DNA of 37,272 nt, from assembly GCA_011192125.1 (NCBI GenBank), contig DUEL01000023.1, positions 1 through 37,272 on the forward strand, written 5' to 3'. Shown here one piece after another: positions 23,994-31,819 of this stretch. The position numbers and the translations under genes were made by a program. The notes beneath the pieces are model-generated. The model saw nothing but the letters and a program-made list of their open reading frames with translations, did not search any database and was not told where the DNA came from. The DNA comes from Thermoflexia bacterium (GTDB lineage: Bacteria; Chloroflexota; Anaerolineae; B4-G1; DUEL01). Each line of letters opens with the position of its first letter. The first letter of the stretch is position 1.

Positions 23994-25583
23994 ATGAACC
24001 TGCAGCGTCCCAATTCGGGTGACGTGACCCAAACCACAAACCGCGCTAAGACGGTCGTCCCCAGTTCTGGGCTTTGCACTCGCTGCCTGGACGGATGCAC
24101 CGGTAACTGCGAGATCTTCCAGGCGACGATGCGGGGCCGCGAACTCCTCTACCCTAAACCCTACGGCGAACTGACCGCTGGCGCCGACAAGAATTACCCC
24201 GTGGACTATTCCCACCTGAACATCCAGGGCTATGCGATGGGGGCCAAGGGCCTGCCAGAAGGAGTGGAGCCGGGTCCGGACAGTGCCCTGTTTCCTGCGG
24301 TGAACACCGAGGCGGAGATCGGCTACGAGCACAAGGTCCGGATGCGGATACCGGTCTTCACCGGTGCGCTGGGCTCCACTGAGGTGGCCCGTCGTAACTG
24401 GGACCACATCGCAGTGGGAGCGGCGATCTCCGGCGTGATCCTGGTCTGCGGGGAGAACGTGTGCGGGATGGACCCCCATGCGGAGATCGATCGAAACAAC
24501 AAGGTGGTCGAATCCCCGGAGATGCGCCGACGGGTGGAGATCTACCGTCGCTGGTACGAAGGGTACGGCGACCTCTTCGTGCAGATGAACGTCGAGGACA
24601 CCCGTTTCGGCGTGGCGGAGTACGTTATCGAGAAACTGGGGGTGGAGACCATCGAGTTGAAGTGGGGCCAGGGGGCCAAGTGCATCGGCGGCGAGGTGAA
24701 GATCGACAGCCTGGAGCGGGCGCTGGAACTCCAGCGACGGGGTTATTTGGTGACACCGGATCCCTCTTCCCCGGTCAACCAGGCCGCCTTCAAGGCTGGT
24801 GCGCTGAAGCACTTCGAGCGCCACTCCCGGCTGGGCTTCATCGAGTACGAGTCGTTTATGAAAGAAGTAGAGCGGCTGCGCCGCCTGGGGGCCAAACGGG
24901 TCACCCTGAAGACCGGCGCCTACTCGATGCGGGAGTTGGCGATGGCCCTCAAATGGGCGTCCGACGCCCATATCGACCTGGTGACCATCGACGGGGCCGG
25001 GGGCGGGACCGGGATGAGCCCCTGGAGGATGATGGTCGAATGGGGGATCCCCACCTTCTACCTGGAGGCGATGACCTACGAACTGTGCCAGATGCTGGCC
25101 GCGAAGGGAGCCTACGTGCCGGACATCGCTATCGCGGGTGGGCTCTCCACCGAGGACCACATCTTCAAGGTCCTGGCGATGGGCGCTCCCTTCGTCAAGG
25201 CGGTCTGTATGGGCCGCGCCCTCCTCATCCCGGCGATGGTCGGTAAGAACATCGGCGAGTGGCTGAAAGAGGGGAAACTCCCCAAGACCGTGAAGCAATA
25301 CGGCGAGACCGTGGAGGAGATCTTCGTCAACTACGAGGTCCTGAAGGACAAGTACGGCAAAGCGGTGGACGAACTGCCGCTGGGGGCCATCGGCTTCTAC
25401 TCGTTCGTGGACAAACTGCGCGTGGGGCTGCAACAGTTGATGGCCGGCAGTCGGAACTTCCGCCTCTCGACCATCAGCCGCAACGACCTGATGGCGCTCA
25501 CGGAGGAAGCGGCGCGGGTCTCCGGCATCCCCTACGTGATGGAAGCCTACCGGGAAGAGGCACTGGAGATCATCAACGCCTGA
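23994..25583 (+). CDS. FMN-binding glutamate synthase family protein
   Basis: Stand-alone relative of the glutamate synthase central/FMN domain (COG0069), 529 residues. An N-terminal cysteine cluster CTRCLDGCTGNC (C28, C31, C35, C39) could hold an Fe-S centre. The TIM-barrel part shows IELKWGQGAKCIGGEV, DLVTIDGAGGGTGMSP and DIAIAGGLSTEDHIFKVL. No glutaminase domain is present, so it is not a full GOGAT; the ammonia source and true substrate are unknown. GGAGGAAGAG precedes ATG 23994. It lies directly after gdhA but has its own promoter and a long leader. Confidence 0.88.
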   Translation: MNLQRPNSGDVTQTTNRAKTVVPSSGLCTRCLDGCTGNCEIFQATMRGRELLYPKPYGELTAGADKNYPVDYSHLNIQGYAMGAKGLPEGVEPGPDSALFPAVNTEAEIGYEHKVRMRIPVFTGALGSTEVARRNWDHIAVGAAISGVILVCGENVCGMDPHAEIDRNNKVVESPEMRRRVEIYRRWYEGYGDLFVQMNVEDTRFGVAEYVIEKLGVETIELKWGQGAKCIGGEVKIDSLERALELQRRGYLVTPDPSSPVNQAAFKAGALKHFERHSRLGFIEYESFMKEVERLRRLGAKRVTLKTGAYSMRELAMALKWASDAHIDLVTIDGAGGGTGMSPWRMMVEWGIPTFYLEAMTYELCQMLAAKGAYVPDIAIAGGLSTEDHIFKVLAMGAPFVKAVCMGRALLIPAMVGKNIGEWLKEGKLPKTVKQYGETVEEIFVNYEVLKDKYGKAVDELPLGAIGFYSFVDKLRVGLQQLMAGSRNFRLSTISRNDLMALTEEAARVSGIPYVMEAYREEALEIINA

Positions 25584-25610
25584 TCGCCAGCCGCCTGCCA
25601 CAAATCTCCC

Positions 25611-25648
25611 GTCCGGCATCGGCCCCCGGGCCGGTGCCGGACGCTTTT
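25611..25648 (+). terminator. Rho-independent terminator
   Basis: GTCCGGCATCGGCCC (25611-25625) pairs with GGGCCGGTGCCGGAC (25628-25642, one G-T wobble), followed by GCTTTT. It lies 27 bases after the stop of the glutamate-synthase-like gene. Confidence 0.75.
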
Positions 25649-25669
25649 CGTGCGGACCTCCCTACGTCT

Positions 25670-25737
25670 CACCGCCGAGGTGCAGAGGACGCCGAGTCTT
25701 CTGAGGCTCCCTCGGCGTCCTCCGCACCTCGGCGGTG
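25670..25737. repeat. Type 1 palindromic repeat copy (between convergent genes)
   Basis: Near-perfect 27-bp inverted repeat: CACCGCCGAGGTGCAGAGG (from 25670) with CCTCCGCACCTCGGCGGTG (to 25737), spacer 14 bases. It is the best-preserved copy in the window, with two mismatched positions that still fit the family pattern. It sits between the glutamate-synthase-like gene and the convergent aminopeptidase gene. Confidence 0.75.
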
Positions 25738-25798
25738 CGAATGAGAGACGATCGGGTGGGTCAACACGACGGGCGAACGTCCCATCCCCGCCGCTGGC

Positions 25799-26902
25799 TC
25801 AGATCATAAACTCCCCGCTCCGGTAGAAGAGTTCGCCGTCCACGTAGATCTCCCCGCCGTCCCGCATATCGCAGATCATATCCCAGTGGATGGCGGACTC
25901 GTTCTTGCTGCCGGTCTCCGGGTAACCCGCCCCTACGGCGAGGTGGAAGGAGCCGCCGATCTTCTCGTCGAAGAGGATGTTCTTGGTGAACCGCTGGATC
26001 CCGTTGTTGGTGCCGATGGCGAACTCCCCCAGATAGCGCGCACCAGGGTCGGTATCCAGCATCTGGAGCAGATACTCCTCGTTCTTCTCCGCCGTCGCCT
26101 TGACGACACGCCCCTTCTCAAACCACAGTTCGATCCCCTCCACCTCCCGCCCGCCGGTGATCGCCGGGTAGGTGAAACGGACCCAACCCTCGGCGCTGTC
26201 CTCCACCGGGCCGGTGAAGATCTCGCCGCTGGGCATGTTGTGGTGTCCGTCGGAGTTAATGAAGACCCGGCCCTCGATGGAGAGGGTAAGGTCGGCGTTG
26301 GGCCCCTTGATCTTCACCTCCTTCTTCCCCCGCAGCCACTCCACCAGCCGCTGTTGCATGTCGTGGACCTCCTGCCAGCGGGCGACGGGGTCCTCTTGGT
26401 CACAGAAGCAGGCTCGGTAGACGAAGTCCTCGTAATCGCGGAGGCTCATATCCGCCTCCTGGGCGTAGGCGGGGGTGGGGTACAGGGTGCCGACCCACTT
26501 CAACTCGCCGGTGGCCCCGCGCTGCATGTAGGTCTTCATCAGGGGGGCCATCGCCTTGTTGTGGCGGCGCTGGCGGGCAGGATCGATCCCGCTCAGTTCG
26601 CGGGTGTTGGTGTGGGAGCGGACGCTGATCAGAGCGTCGAACTCCTCAATGATCATCTTCTGTAGAGGAGAGATGAACTCCAACTGCTCATCGGAGGCCA
26701 GGCGGAAGAAGGCCTCCTCCACCCCAGACAGACCGACCTGCAGGTGGGGATGACCGCCGGCTTTGAGGACCTCTTCGTAGACGGCCAGAAGTAGAGGCTC
26801 GGCTGCAGGCATCCCCCGGATCAGGACCAGATCGCCGGGTTCAATGTGGGTGGAATACCGGACGAGGACGGCAGCCAGTCTCTCTACACGTGGATCTCCC
26901 AT
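25799..26902 (-). CDS. M29 family aminopeptidase (AmpS/AmpT type)
   Basis: Thermophilic-type metalloaminopeptidase, 367 residues. Typical M29 blocks are YSTHIEPGDLVLIRG near the N terminus, ITGGREVEGIELWFEKGRVV in the middle, and GEFAIGTN, NILFDEKIGGSFHLAVG and AIHWDMICDM in the C-terminal half. These carry the Glu, His and Asp that bind the two metal ions. No signal peptide is present, so it is cytosolic and probably serves peptide turnover. AAAGGAG precedes ATG 26902; the longer in-frame start at 26998 lies upstream of the promoter and inside a repeat. Confidence 0.93.
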   Translation of the reverse strand: MGDPRVERLAAVLVRYSTHIEPGDLVLIRGMPAAEPLLLAVYEEVLKAGGHPHLQVGLSGVEEAFFRLASDEQLEFISPLQKMIIEEFDALISVRSHTNTRELSGIDPARQRRHNKAMAPLMKTYMQRGATGELKWVGTLYPTPAYAQEADMSLRDYEDFVYRACFCDQEDPVARWQEVHDMQQRLVEWLRGKKEVKIKGPNADLTLSIEGRVFINSDGHHNMPSGEIFTGPVEDSAEGWVRFTYPAITGGREVEGIELWFEKGRVVKATAEKNEEYLLQMLDTDPGARYLGEFAIGTNNGIQRFTKNILFDEKIGGSFHLAVGAGYPETGSKNESAIHWDMICDMRDGGEIYVDGELFYRSGEFMI

Positions 26903-26934
26903 TACACATGCTCCTTTGGCAAAGTGATGTGGCA

Positions 26935-26963
26935 AGTTTACCACCACGTCAGGTGGAGGGCAA
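26935..26963 (-). promoter_or_regulatory. Promoter for the M29 aminopeptidase
   Basis: On the minus strand, TTGCCC (complement of 26958-26963), a 17-bp spacer and TAAACT (complement of 26935-26940). The spacer contains the dyad CCACC-N6-GGTGG (26941-26956), a possible operator. Confidence 0.45.
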
Positions 26964-26985
26964 GTCGAGAACTGGGGTTTAGACA

Positions 26986-27104
26986 GGAGTTCGGACACAT
27001 CCGATCCGCCCCGCCGTAAACAGGCGGCACCGGCCCTCCAGGCCGATGCCAGGCCCGCCGAGAGAGAGCCTCACACCCGATGTCCGAACTCCTGCCCAAA
27101 GGCC
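26986..27104. repeat. Type 2 dispersed repeat (copy 2), bounded by inverted GTCCGAACTC ends
   Basis: 27018-27104 matches 129-223 closely. On the left, GGAGTTCGGACACAT (26986-27000) is the inverse of ATGTCCGAACTCC (27080-27092), so this copy is a palindrome-ended unit of about 120 bases. No protein is encoded. Confidence 0.68.
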
Positions 27105-27124
27105 AGGAGAAGTGGAGAGTTGGA

Positions 27125-27262
27125 CGTGAGTTCGGACTTGGCTCCCCGGGGTAAAAACCACAGAGGCGCAGAGGGCACAGATCAGTGCTAGAAGAAAACT
27201 CCGTGCTCTGCGCCTCTCTGTGGTGAAAAACGATGGATGCCCGAACTCGTGTCCGAAGCCCA
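27125..27262. repeat. Composite palindromic repeat, second copy
   Basis: Outer left ACGTGAGTTCGGAC (from 27124), inner left CCACAGAGGCGCAGAGGGC (from 27158), inner right CTCTGCGCCTCTCTGTGG (27206-27223), outer right CCCGAACTCGTGTCCGAAGC (27240-27259). The layout is the same as at 9081-9216. The apparent ATG start at 27237 for the next reading frame lies inside this element and is probably not used. Confidence 0.72.
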
Positions 27263-27347
27263 GGAGACGGGGTGGGATAGAGAGGCGATTCGTGGTAAAA
27301 TGATGGCAATCTTGAGGAGTGCGCTGGAAGAGAAACCGGAGGAGTGG

Positions 27348-27758
27348 ATGGACGAACGACAGGTGCCGAAGCCTCTTGGCGATGGAGTATCTCCCCTCGT
27401 TCCGACGGGAGGGGATGGAATCATCGAATGGCTGCGGGAACTGGTTCGCCAGTTCCGGCTGGCCTGGCGGCTCTTCTGGGACCGCCGCGTTCCCTGGTCG
27501 ATCAAGTTGATCCCACCTGCGGCCTTCCTCTACATCCTCTCTCCTATCGACATCTTGCCCGACCTCAGCCTCGGCCTGGGACAACTGGACGATGTAGCCG
27601 TGCTGCTCCTGGCGATCAAACTGTTCATCGAACTCTGCCCAGTGGACGTGGTCCGAGAGCACCTTCAGGCCCTGGGAGCCAGGATCCAGGAGTGGCAAGC
27701 CGGCGAGGTCATCGAGGGGGAGTTCGAAGTTAAAGAGAGTAAGCAGGGAGAAAACTGA
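27348..27758 (+). CDS. DUF1232 / YkvA-like membrane protein
   Basis: Small membrane protein of 136 residues from ATG 27348. The DUF1232 core is PWSIKLIPPAAFLYILSP followed by IDILPDLSLGLGQLDDVAV, with two hydrophobic helices and the conserved YILSPIDILPD turn. Family function is unknown. The start is uncertain: ATG 27348 has GGAGGAG a few bases upstream, while in-frame ATGs at 27300 and 27237 lack a ribosome site and the latter falls within a repeat. A TAAAAT at 27296-27301 could be a -10. A terminator follows. Confidence 0.8.
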   Translation: MDERQVPKPLGDGVSPLVPTGGDGIIEWLRELVRQFRLAWRLFWDRRVPWSIKLIPPAAFLYILSPIDILPDLSLGLGQLDDVAVLLLAIKLFIELCPVDVVREHLQALGARIQEWQAGEVIEGEFEVKESKQGEN

Positions 27759-27783
27759 TCCCCTCTTCGGAGAAGCACACACG

Positions 27784-27820
27784 GGGCACGGACGCCGGAT
27801 GGAGACCGTTCGTGCCCTTT
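27784..27820 (+). terminator. Terminator of the DUF1232 gene
   Basis: GGGCACGGAC (27784-27793) pairs with GTTCGTGCCC (27808-27817, one mismatch) followed by TTT. It is moderately convincing. Confidence 0.55.
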
Positions 27821-27889
27821 CCCCTATTAGAGCACCGCGGAGGGGATGCTCTTGAGGCTCTACACCTTTGTGATGGGGGAGCCGGTCCG

Positions 27890-27918
27890 TTGCTCCGACT
27901 TTGGATTGATGTTATAAT
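27890..27918 (+). promoter_or_regulatory. Promoter for the coiled-coil and selB genes
   Basis: TTGCTC (27890-27895), a 17-bp spacer and TATAAT (27913-27918), about 33 bases before the start codon. No other promoter is seen before selB, so both genes are probably read from it. Confidence 0.68.
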
Positions 27919-27950
27919 CCCCGCATCATTGGCGGGGAAGGGGGCCCGTG

Positions 27951-29156
27951 ATGGGAATGGAACAGAGTCAAGTTGACCAGATGCTGAAATGGCTGGACGA
28001 GGAGCGCCGGAAGGACAAAGCGCTCATCGCCGCCCTCCAGGAGCGGGTGGAACTCCAGGCCCAGCAGTTGGCCCGGCAGGAGGAGCAGTTAACCACTCTC
28101 CAGGAGACGACGGCCCGGCTGGAGGCTCTGCTCTCCCGCGTCACCGGGTTCACCGAGACGGTGGAACAGGTCAAAACAGACGTGGTCCAGATGCTCGACC
28201 AGCGGGACGAACGGTGGCGAAAGGAGCAGCGGGAGTCGGAGCGGAGTCATCAACTGGAGATCAGCGCGCTGCGGGACGAGATGGCCCGCCTCCAAGAACA
28301 GGTCCGCGCCATCCAGCGGCTGGAAGAGGGCCTGACTGGCATGCAGGCGGAAAGCCGACGGCTGAACGAAGCCCTCCAGAAGTTGGAGATCGCCATCGCC
28401 GACCTGAGCAAGCGATCGGAAGAGCGGGTGCAGACCGTCGTCTATCTGGAAGAACAGCGGCGGGCGGACAACCGTCGGATCGCCAGTCTGGAGGCGGATA
28501 GCACCGATCTGCGAAAGCGAATCGAGGGCATGTCGAGCAAGGTGGCCGTCCTTGAGGAGATGGTGCAGAAGCAACGCAGCCGCATCGAGGAGGGCCTCAA
28601 GCCGATCAAGGAGTTCGAGAAGGTCGTTGAGGAACTGCGGGTAGCCGACTTCCGTCGCAACCAGGCAGTGAAGAAGTGGGAAGGCCAGGTCGAGGCCATC
28701 CGGGCGGAGTTTGAGCGGCTCCAGGCGGAACGACAGCAGTTCATCCAAGAGCATCAGGACGTGAAACGGGCTCTGGAGCGGCTGGAGACGTTCCAGAGCC
28801 GGCTGGAGACCCGCCAGAACGAGGTCGCCGAGATGCAGCGGATGGCGGAGGAGCGGCTGAAGCGACAGTGGGAGGAGTGGCAGGCGGGGCGGGAGAAGGA
28901 GCATCGACACTGGGAACTGGCCCAGGAGGAACGGTGGAAACAGCAGGAGCGGACGAATGAGACGCTCAACCGCGGAGTCGAGAACGCCCTTCGCACGCTT
29001 CAACTTCACCACGCCCAACTCATCGCCCTCTGGGAAGAGCAACGAGCCGACGCCTCTCGCCTGCTGGAGATGGCCCAGAAGGAGTATGAAGCGCGGGTCA
29101 GCGGGATAGAAGAACACCTCTCGACCCTCCGCGAGCACACTATCCAGGAGAAATAG
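27951..29156 (+). CDS. Long coiled-coil protein of unknown function
   Basis: Soluble protein of 401 residues, nearly all heptad-rich helix with high Glu, Gln, Arg and Leu (EERRKDKALIAALQERVELQ, LEALLSRVTGFTETVEQVK). No signal peptide, membrane segment, ATPase motif or cysteine is visible. It could be a structural or tethering filament-like protein; homology by composition alone would be misleading. The start is one of GTG 27948, ATG 27951 or ATG 27957; AAGGGGG is best spaced for 27951. It ends two bases before the selB start. Confidence 0.75.
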   Translation: MGMEQSQVDQMLKWLDEERRKDKALIAALQERVELQAQQLARQEEQLTTLQETTARLEALLSRVTGFTETVEQVKTDVVQMLDQRDERWRKEQRESERSHQLEISALRDEMARLQEQVRAIQRLEEGLTGMQAESRRLNEALQKLEIAIADLSKRSEERVQTVVYLEEQRRADNRRIASLEADSTDLRKRIEGMSSKVAVLEEMVQKQRSRIEEGLKPIKEFEKVVEELRVADFRRNQAVKKWEGQVEAIRAEFERLQAERQQFIQEHQDVKRALERLETFQSRLETRQNEVAEMQRMAEERLKRQWEEWQAGREKEHRHWELAQEERWKQQERTNETLNRGVENALRTLQLHHAQLIALWEEQRADASRLLEMAQKEYEARVSGIEEHLSTLREHTIQEK

Positions 29157-29158
29157 CC

Positions 29159-31057
29159 GTGTACGTCGTCGGCACCGCCGGGCACGTGGACCACGGTAAG
29201 TCGACCCTGGTCAAAGCCCTCACCGGCATCGATCCCGACCGGCTCCGCGAGGAGAAGGAACGGGAGATGACCATCGACCTGGGGTTCGCCTGGCTCACAC
29301 TCCCCAACGGCGAACCGGTCGGGATCGTGGACGTGCCGGGCCATCGGGATTTCATCGAGAACATGCTGGCTGGCGTGGGCGGGATCGACGCGGCCCTCTT
29401 CGTCGTCGCCGCCGACGAGGGGGTGATGCCCCAGACCCGCGAACATCTGGCGATCCTCGACCTGCTCCAGGTCCGCACCGGTGTCGTCGCGCTGACCAAG
29501 GTGGACCTGGTGGACGACCCTGAATGGCTGGATCTGGTGACGACGGACGTGATGGAAACGCTGGAGGGGACAGCCCTTGCAGGGGCTCCCATCGTCCCCG
29601 TCTCCGCCCGCACCGGTCAAGGGCTGGAGAACCTGCTGACCGCGCTCCAGGAGGTGCTGGAGCGGACCGAGCCCCGTTCCGACCGCGGTCGGCCCCGCCT
29701 CTGGATCGACCGGGTCTTCACCATCAGCGGCTTCGGTACGGTCGTCACCGGTACACTGGTGGACGGCACCCTCACCGTGGGCCAGGAGGTCGAGGTCCTG
29801 CCTAAGGGGCTGCGCGCCCGCATCCGGGGGCTACAGACCCACAAACGGAAGATCGAACAGGCAGTCCCGGGGAGCCGGGTAGCCATCAACCTCTCCGGCG
29901 TCTCCAAGGGCGACCTGGCCCGAGGGGATCTGGTGACCGTCCCCGGGTGGCTCCGGCCCACCGTCCTCGTGGACGTCCGGCTGGACTACCTGGCCGATAC
30001 CCCCCGCCCCCTCAAGCACAACACCCACCTGAAGTTCTTCTCCGGATCGGCGGAGGTGATGGCCCGGGTGCGGCTGCTGGGCAAGGAGGTCCTCCAGCCC
30101 GGCGAGACCAGCTGGGCCCAACTGGAACTGGACGAGCCGCTCCCCCTGGTCCGCGGGGACCGATTCATCGTGCGGACCCCCTCTCCGCCAGCCACCGTCG
30201 GCGGTGGGATGGTGGTGGACCCCAACCCTGGTCGCAAGCACCGCCGCTTCCGGCCCGAGGTCATCGCCCGGCTGGAGACGCTGGCGCAGGGGACCCCCGC
30301 GGAGGTCCTGCTGCAGACGCTGGAGCGCCGAGGCCCCCTCGTGGTGCAAGATCTCTTGGAGCGATCCGGATTGGGGGAGGAGGCGGAGAGCGCGTTGGAG
30401 GAACTTCTGCACGAGGGCGAAGCCGTCGTGCTGGCCGCCGGAGGAGAGGCAAAGAAACAACGGCTGGTGGCCTCCCGAGGGTGGTGGACCGCCACCACAG
30501 CACGGGTGCGGGACCTGCTGGCGGAGCACCACCGCAAGTACCCTCTCCGCCCGGGGATGGGGAGGGAGGAACTGCGCAGCGCGCTCCGGCTCGACCCGCG
30601 CACCTTCAACGGGCTGATGGCCCGCGCTGCCGCCGAAGGGTTGCTGATGGACGAAGGGGCCACGGTCCGCCTGCCCGATCACGAGATCCGTCTCACCCCC
30701 GACCAGCAGCGGGCGGTGGACGCGCTCCTGGCCCGCTTCCGCCGGTCGCCCTACACAACCCCCTCGGTCAAGGAGAGCATCGCCGCCGTCGGCGAGGAGG
30801 TCCTCTCGGTCCTGATCGCCCGCGGCGACCTGGTCCAGGTCTCTCCAGACGTCCTTTTCCTCACTACAACCTACGAGGAGATGGTCCGTCGCATCCGAGC
30901 CTTCATCCAGGAGCACGGGAGCATCACCCTTGCCCAGGCCCGCGACCTGTTCCAGACCAGCCGCAAGTACGCTCAGGCACTGCTGGAGTACCTGGACACG
31001 GTCGGGGTGACGCGCCGGGTGGGGGACGAGCGCGTGCTCGTCGACCGCGAGGGGTAG
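29159..31057 (+). CDS. selB: Selenocysteine-specific elongation factor SelB
   Basis: GTPase that delivers Sec-tRNA to UGA codons marked by a SECIS hairpin. The product is 632 residues, normal length. The GTPase motifs are GTAGHVDHGKST (G1), EREMTIDLGFAWL (switch I), DVPGHRDFIENM (G3) and TKVDL (G4). Domains II-III follow (FTISGFGTVVTGTLVDG), then winged-helix domains for mRNA binding at the C terminus (from about 400). The start is GTG 29159 with AGGAG nine bases upstream. selA, selD and selC are not in the window, and I identified no selenoprotein here. Confidence 0.95.
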   Translation: MYVVGTAGHVDHGKSTLVKALTGIDPDRLREEKEREMTIDLGFAWLTLPNGEPVGIVDVPGHRDFIENMLAGVGGIDAALFVVAADEGVMPQTREHLAILDLLQVRTGVVALTKVDLVDDPEWLDLVTTDVMETLEGTALAGAPIVPVSARTGQGLENLLTALQEVLERTEPRSDRGRPRLWIDRVFTISGFGTVVTGTLVDGTLTVGQEVEVLPKGLRARIRGLQTHKRKIEQAVPGSRVAINLSGVSKGDLARGDLVTVPGWLRPTVLVDVRLDYLADTPRPLKHNTHLKFFSGSAEVMARVRLLGKEVLQPGETSWAQLELDEPLPLVRGDRFIVRTPSPPATVGGGMVVDPNPGRKHRRFRPEVIARLETLAQGTPAEVLLQTLERRGPLVVQDLLERSGLGEEAESALEELLHEGEAVVLAAGGEAKKQRLVASRGWWTATTARVRDLLAEHHRKYPLRPGMGREELRSALRLDPRTFNGLMARAAAEGLLMDEGATVRLPDHEIRLTPDQQRAVDALLARFRRSPYTTPSVKESIAAVGEEVLSVLIARGDLVQVSPDVLFLTTTYEEMVRRIRAFIQEHGSITLAQARDLFQTSRKYAQALLEYLDTVGVTRRVGDERVLVDREG

Positions 31058-31061
31058 ACAA

Positions 31062-31126
31062 CACCGCAGAGACACAGAGGATGCAGAGGTTCCTTTCACC
31101 CCGTGCCCTCTGTACCTCCGTGGTTG
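31062..31126. repeat. Type 1 palindromic repeat copy (selB-xpt gap)
   Basis: The left arm CACCGCAGAGACACAGAGG (from 31062) and the right arm CCCTCTGTACCTCCGTGG (to about 31123) flank an irregular spacer. It occupies most of the 99 bases between selB and xpt. Confidence 0.62.
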
Positions 31127-31156
31127 AAACAGAGAAAAGAGGAGGTTTGTTTTCCG

Positions 31157-31729
31157 ATGGAAGAACTCAAACGTAAGGTGTTGGAAGAGGGGCAAGACCT
31201 GGGGAACGGCATCCTGAAAGTGGATGGGTTCATCAACCATCAGATCGACCCGCTGCTGATGCGGCGCGCCGGAGAGGAACTGGCGCGCCGCTTCGCTTAT
31301 ACGCGGGTGGACAAGATCCTCACCGCCGAGATCTCCGGCATCGCTCCAGCCCTCGCTGCCGGGTTCGCCCTGGGCGTGCCCGTCGTCTTCGCCCGCAAGA
31401 CCAAGCCGATCACGATGACGGAGCCCGTCTACGTAGAGAGTGCCCCATCTCACACCAAGGGCCTGGAGGTGCTGCTGATGGTCTCGCCGGAGTACATGAA
31501 GGCGGGGGACCGGGTGCTGATCGTCGATGACTTCCTCGCCACCGGCCACACCATCGCCGCGCTGGCCCGCCTGGTCCAGAAGGCAGGGGCGGAACTGGTG
31601 GGGATCGGCGTCCTCATCGAGAAGGAGTTCGAGGGGGGACGGAAAGCCCTGGCCGACCTCGGCGTCCCCATCGAGGCCTTGGTCACCATCACCGCGATGC
31701 GGGACGGGCGGATCATCCTCGCCGAATGA
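31157..31729 (+). CDS. xpt: Xanthine phosphoribosyltransferase
   Basis: Salvages xanthine (and related purines) to XMP using PRPP. The 190-residue product strongly resembles Bacillus Xpt: NGILKVDGFINHQIDPLLM, then ISGIAPALAAGFALGVPVVF, FARKTKPITMT, the PRPP loop VLIVDDFLATGHT (about 121-133) and GIGVLIEKEFEGGRK. AGAGGAGG lies about 13 bases before ATG 31157, a little far. guaA follows, so the pathway continues XMP to GMP. No purine riboswitch consensus is visible upstream. Confidence 0.93.
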   Translation: MEELKRKVLEEGQDLGNGILKVDGFINHQIDPLLMRRAGEELARRFAYTRVDKILTAEISGIAPALAAGFALGVPVVFARKTKPITMTEPVYVESAPSHTKGLEVLLMVSPEYMKAGDRVLIVDDFLATGHTIAALARLVQKAGAELVGIGVLIEKEFEGGRKALADLGVPIEALVTITAMRDGRIILAE

Positions 31730-31738
31730 CGTTTTCTA

Positions 31739-31799
31739 CCACAGAGACACAGAGGAGACGGAGTTTCAATGACAACTTCCTCTTCTGTGCCTCTGTGGT
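31739..31799. repeat. Type 1 palindromic repeat copy (xpt-guaA gap)
   Basis: The left arm ACCACAGAGACACAGAGGAG (from 31738) and the right arm CCTCTTCTGTGCCTCTGTGG (to 31798) occupy the whole xpt-guaA gap. An in-frame ATG at 31769 for guaA lies inside it and is not the likely start. Confidence 0.68.
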
Positions 31800-31819
31800 T
31801 AACACCTGAGGAGGCACGG

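Noticed and set aside
23887..23994. Possible 35-codon leader peptide from GTG 23887 ending on the next start
   Set aside because: The GTG lies within the ribosome site itself, leaving no spacing. It remains a weak possibility and is mentioned with the leader.
23973..25619. Long minus-strand open frame antisense to the glutamate-synthase-like gene
   Set aside because: The opposite strand encodes a clear protein with conserved motifs; this frame has none and no ribosome site.
28900..31100. Search for tRNA-Sec or a SECIS element near selB
   Set aside because: No cloverleaf with a GGTTCGA-type T loop and no UGA-interrupted reading frame could be recognised in this region or elsewhere in the window.
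29831..31549. Minus-strand frame of 572 codons opposite selB and xpt
   Set aside because: It spans two well-supported plus-strand genes and a repeat; composition is that of a shadow frame.
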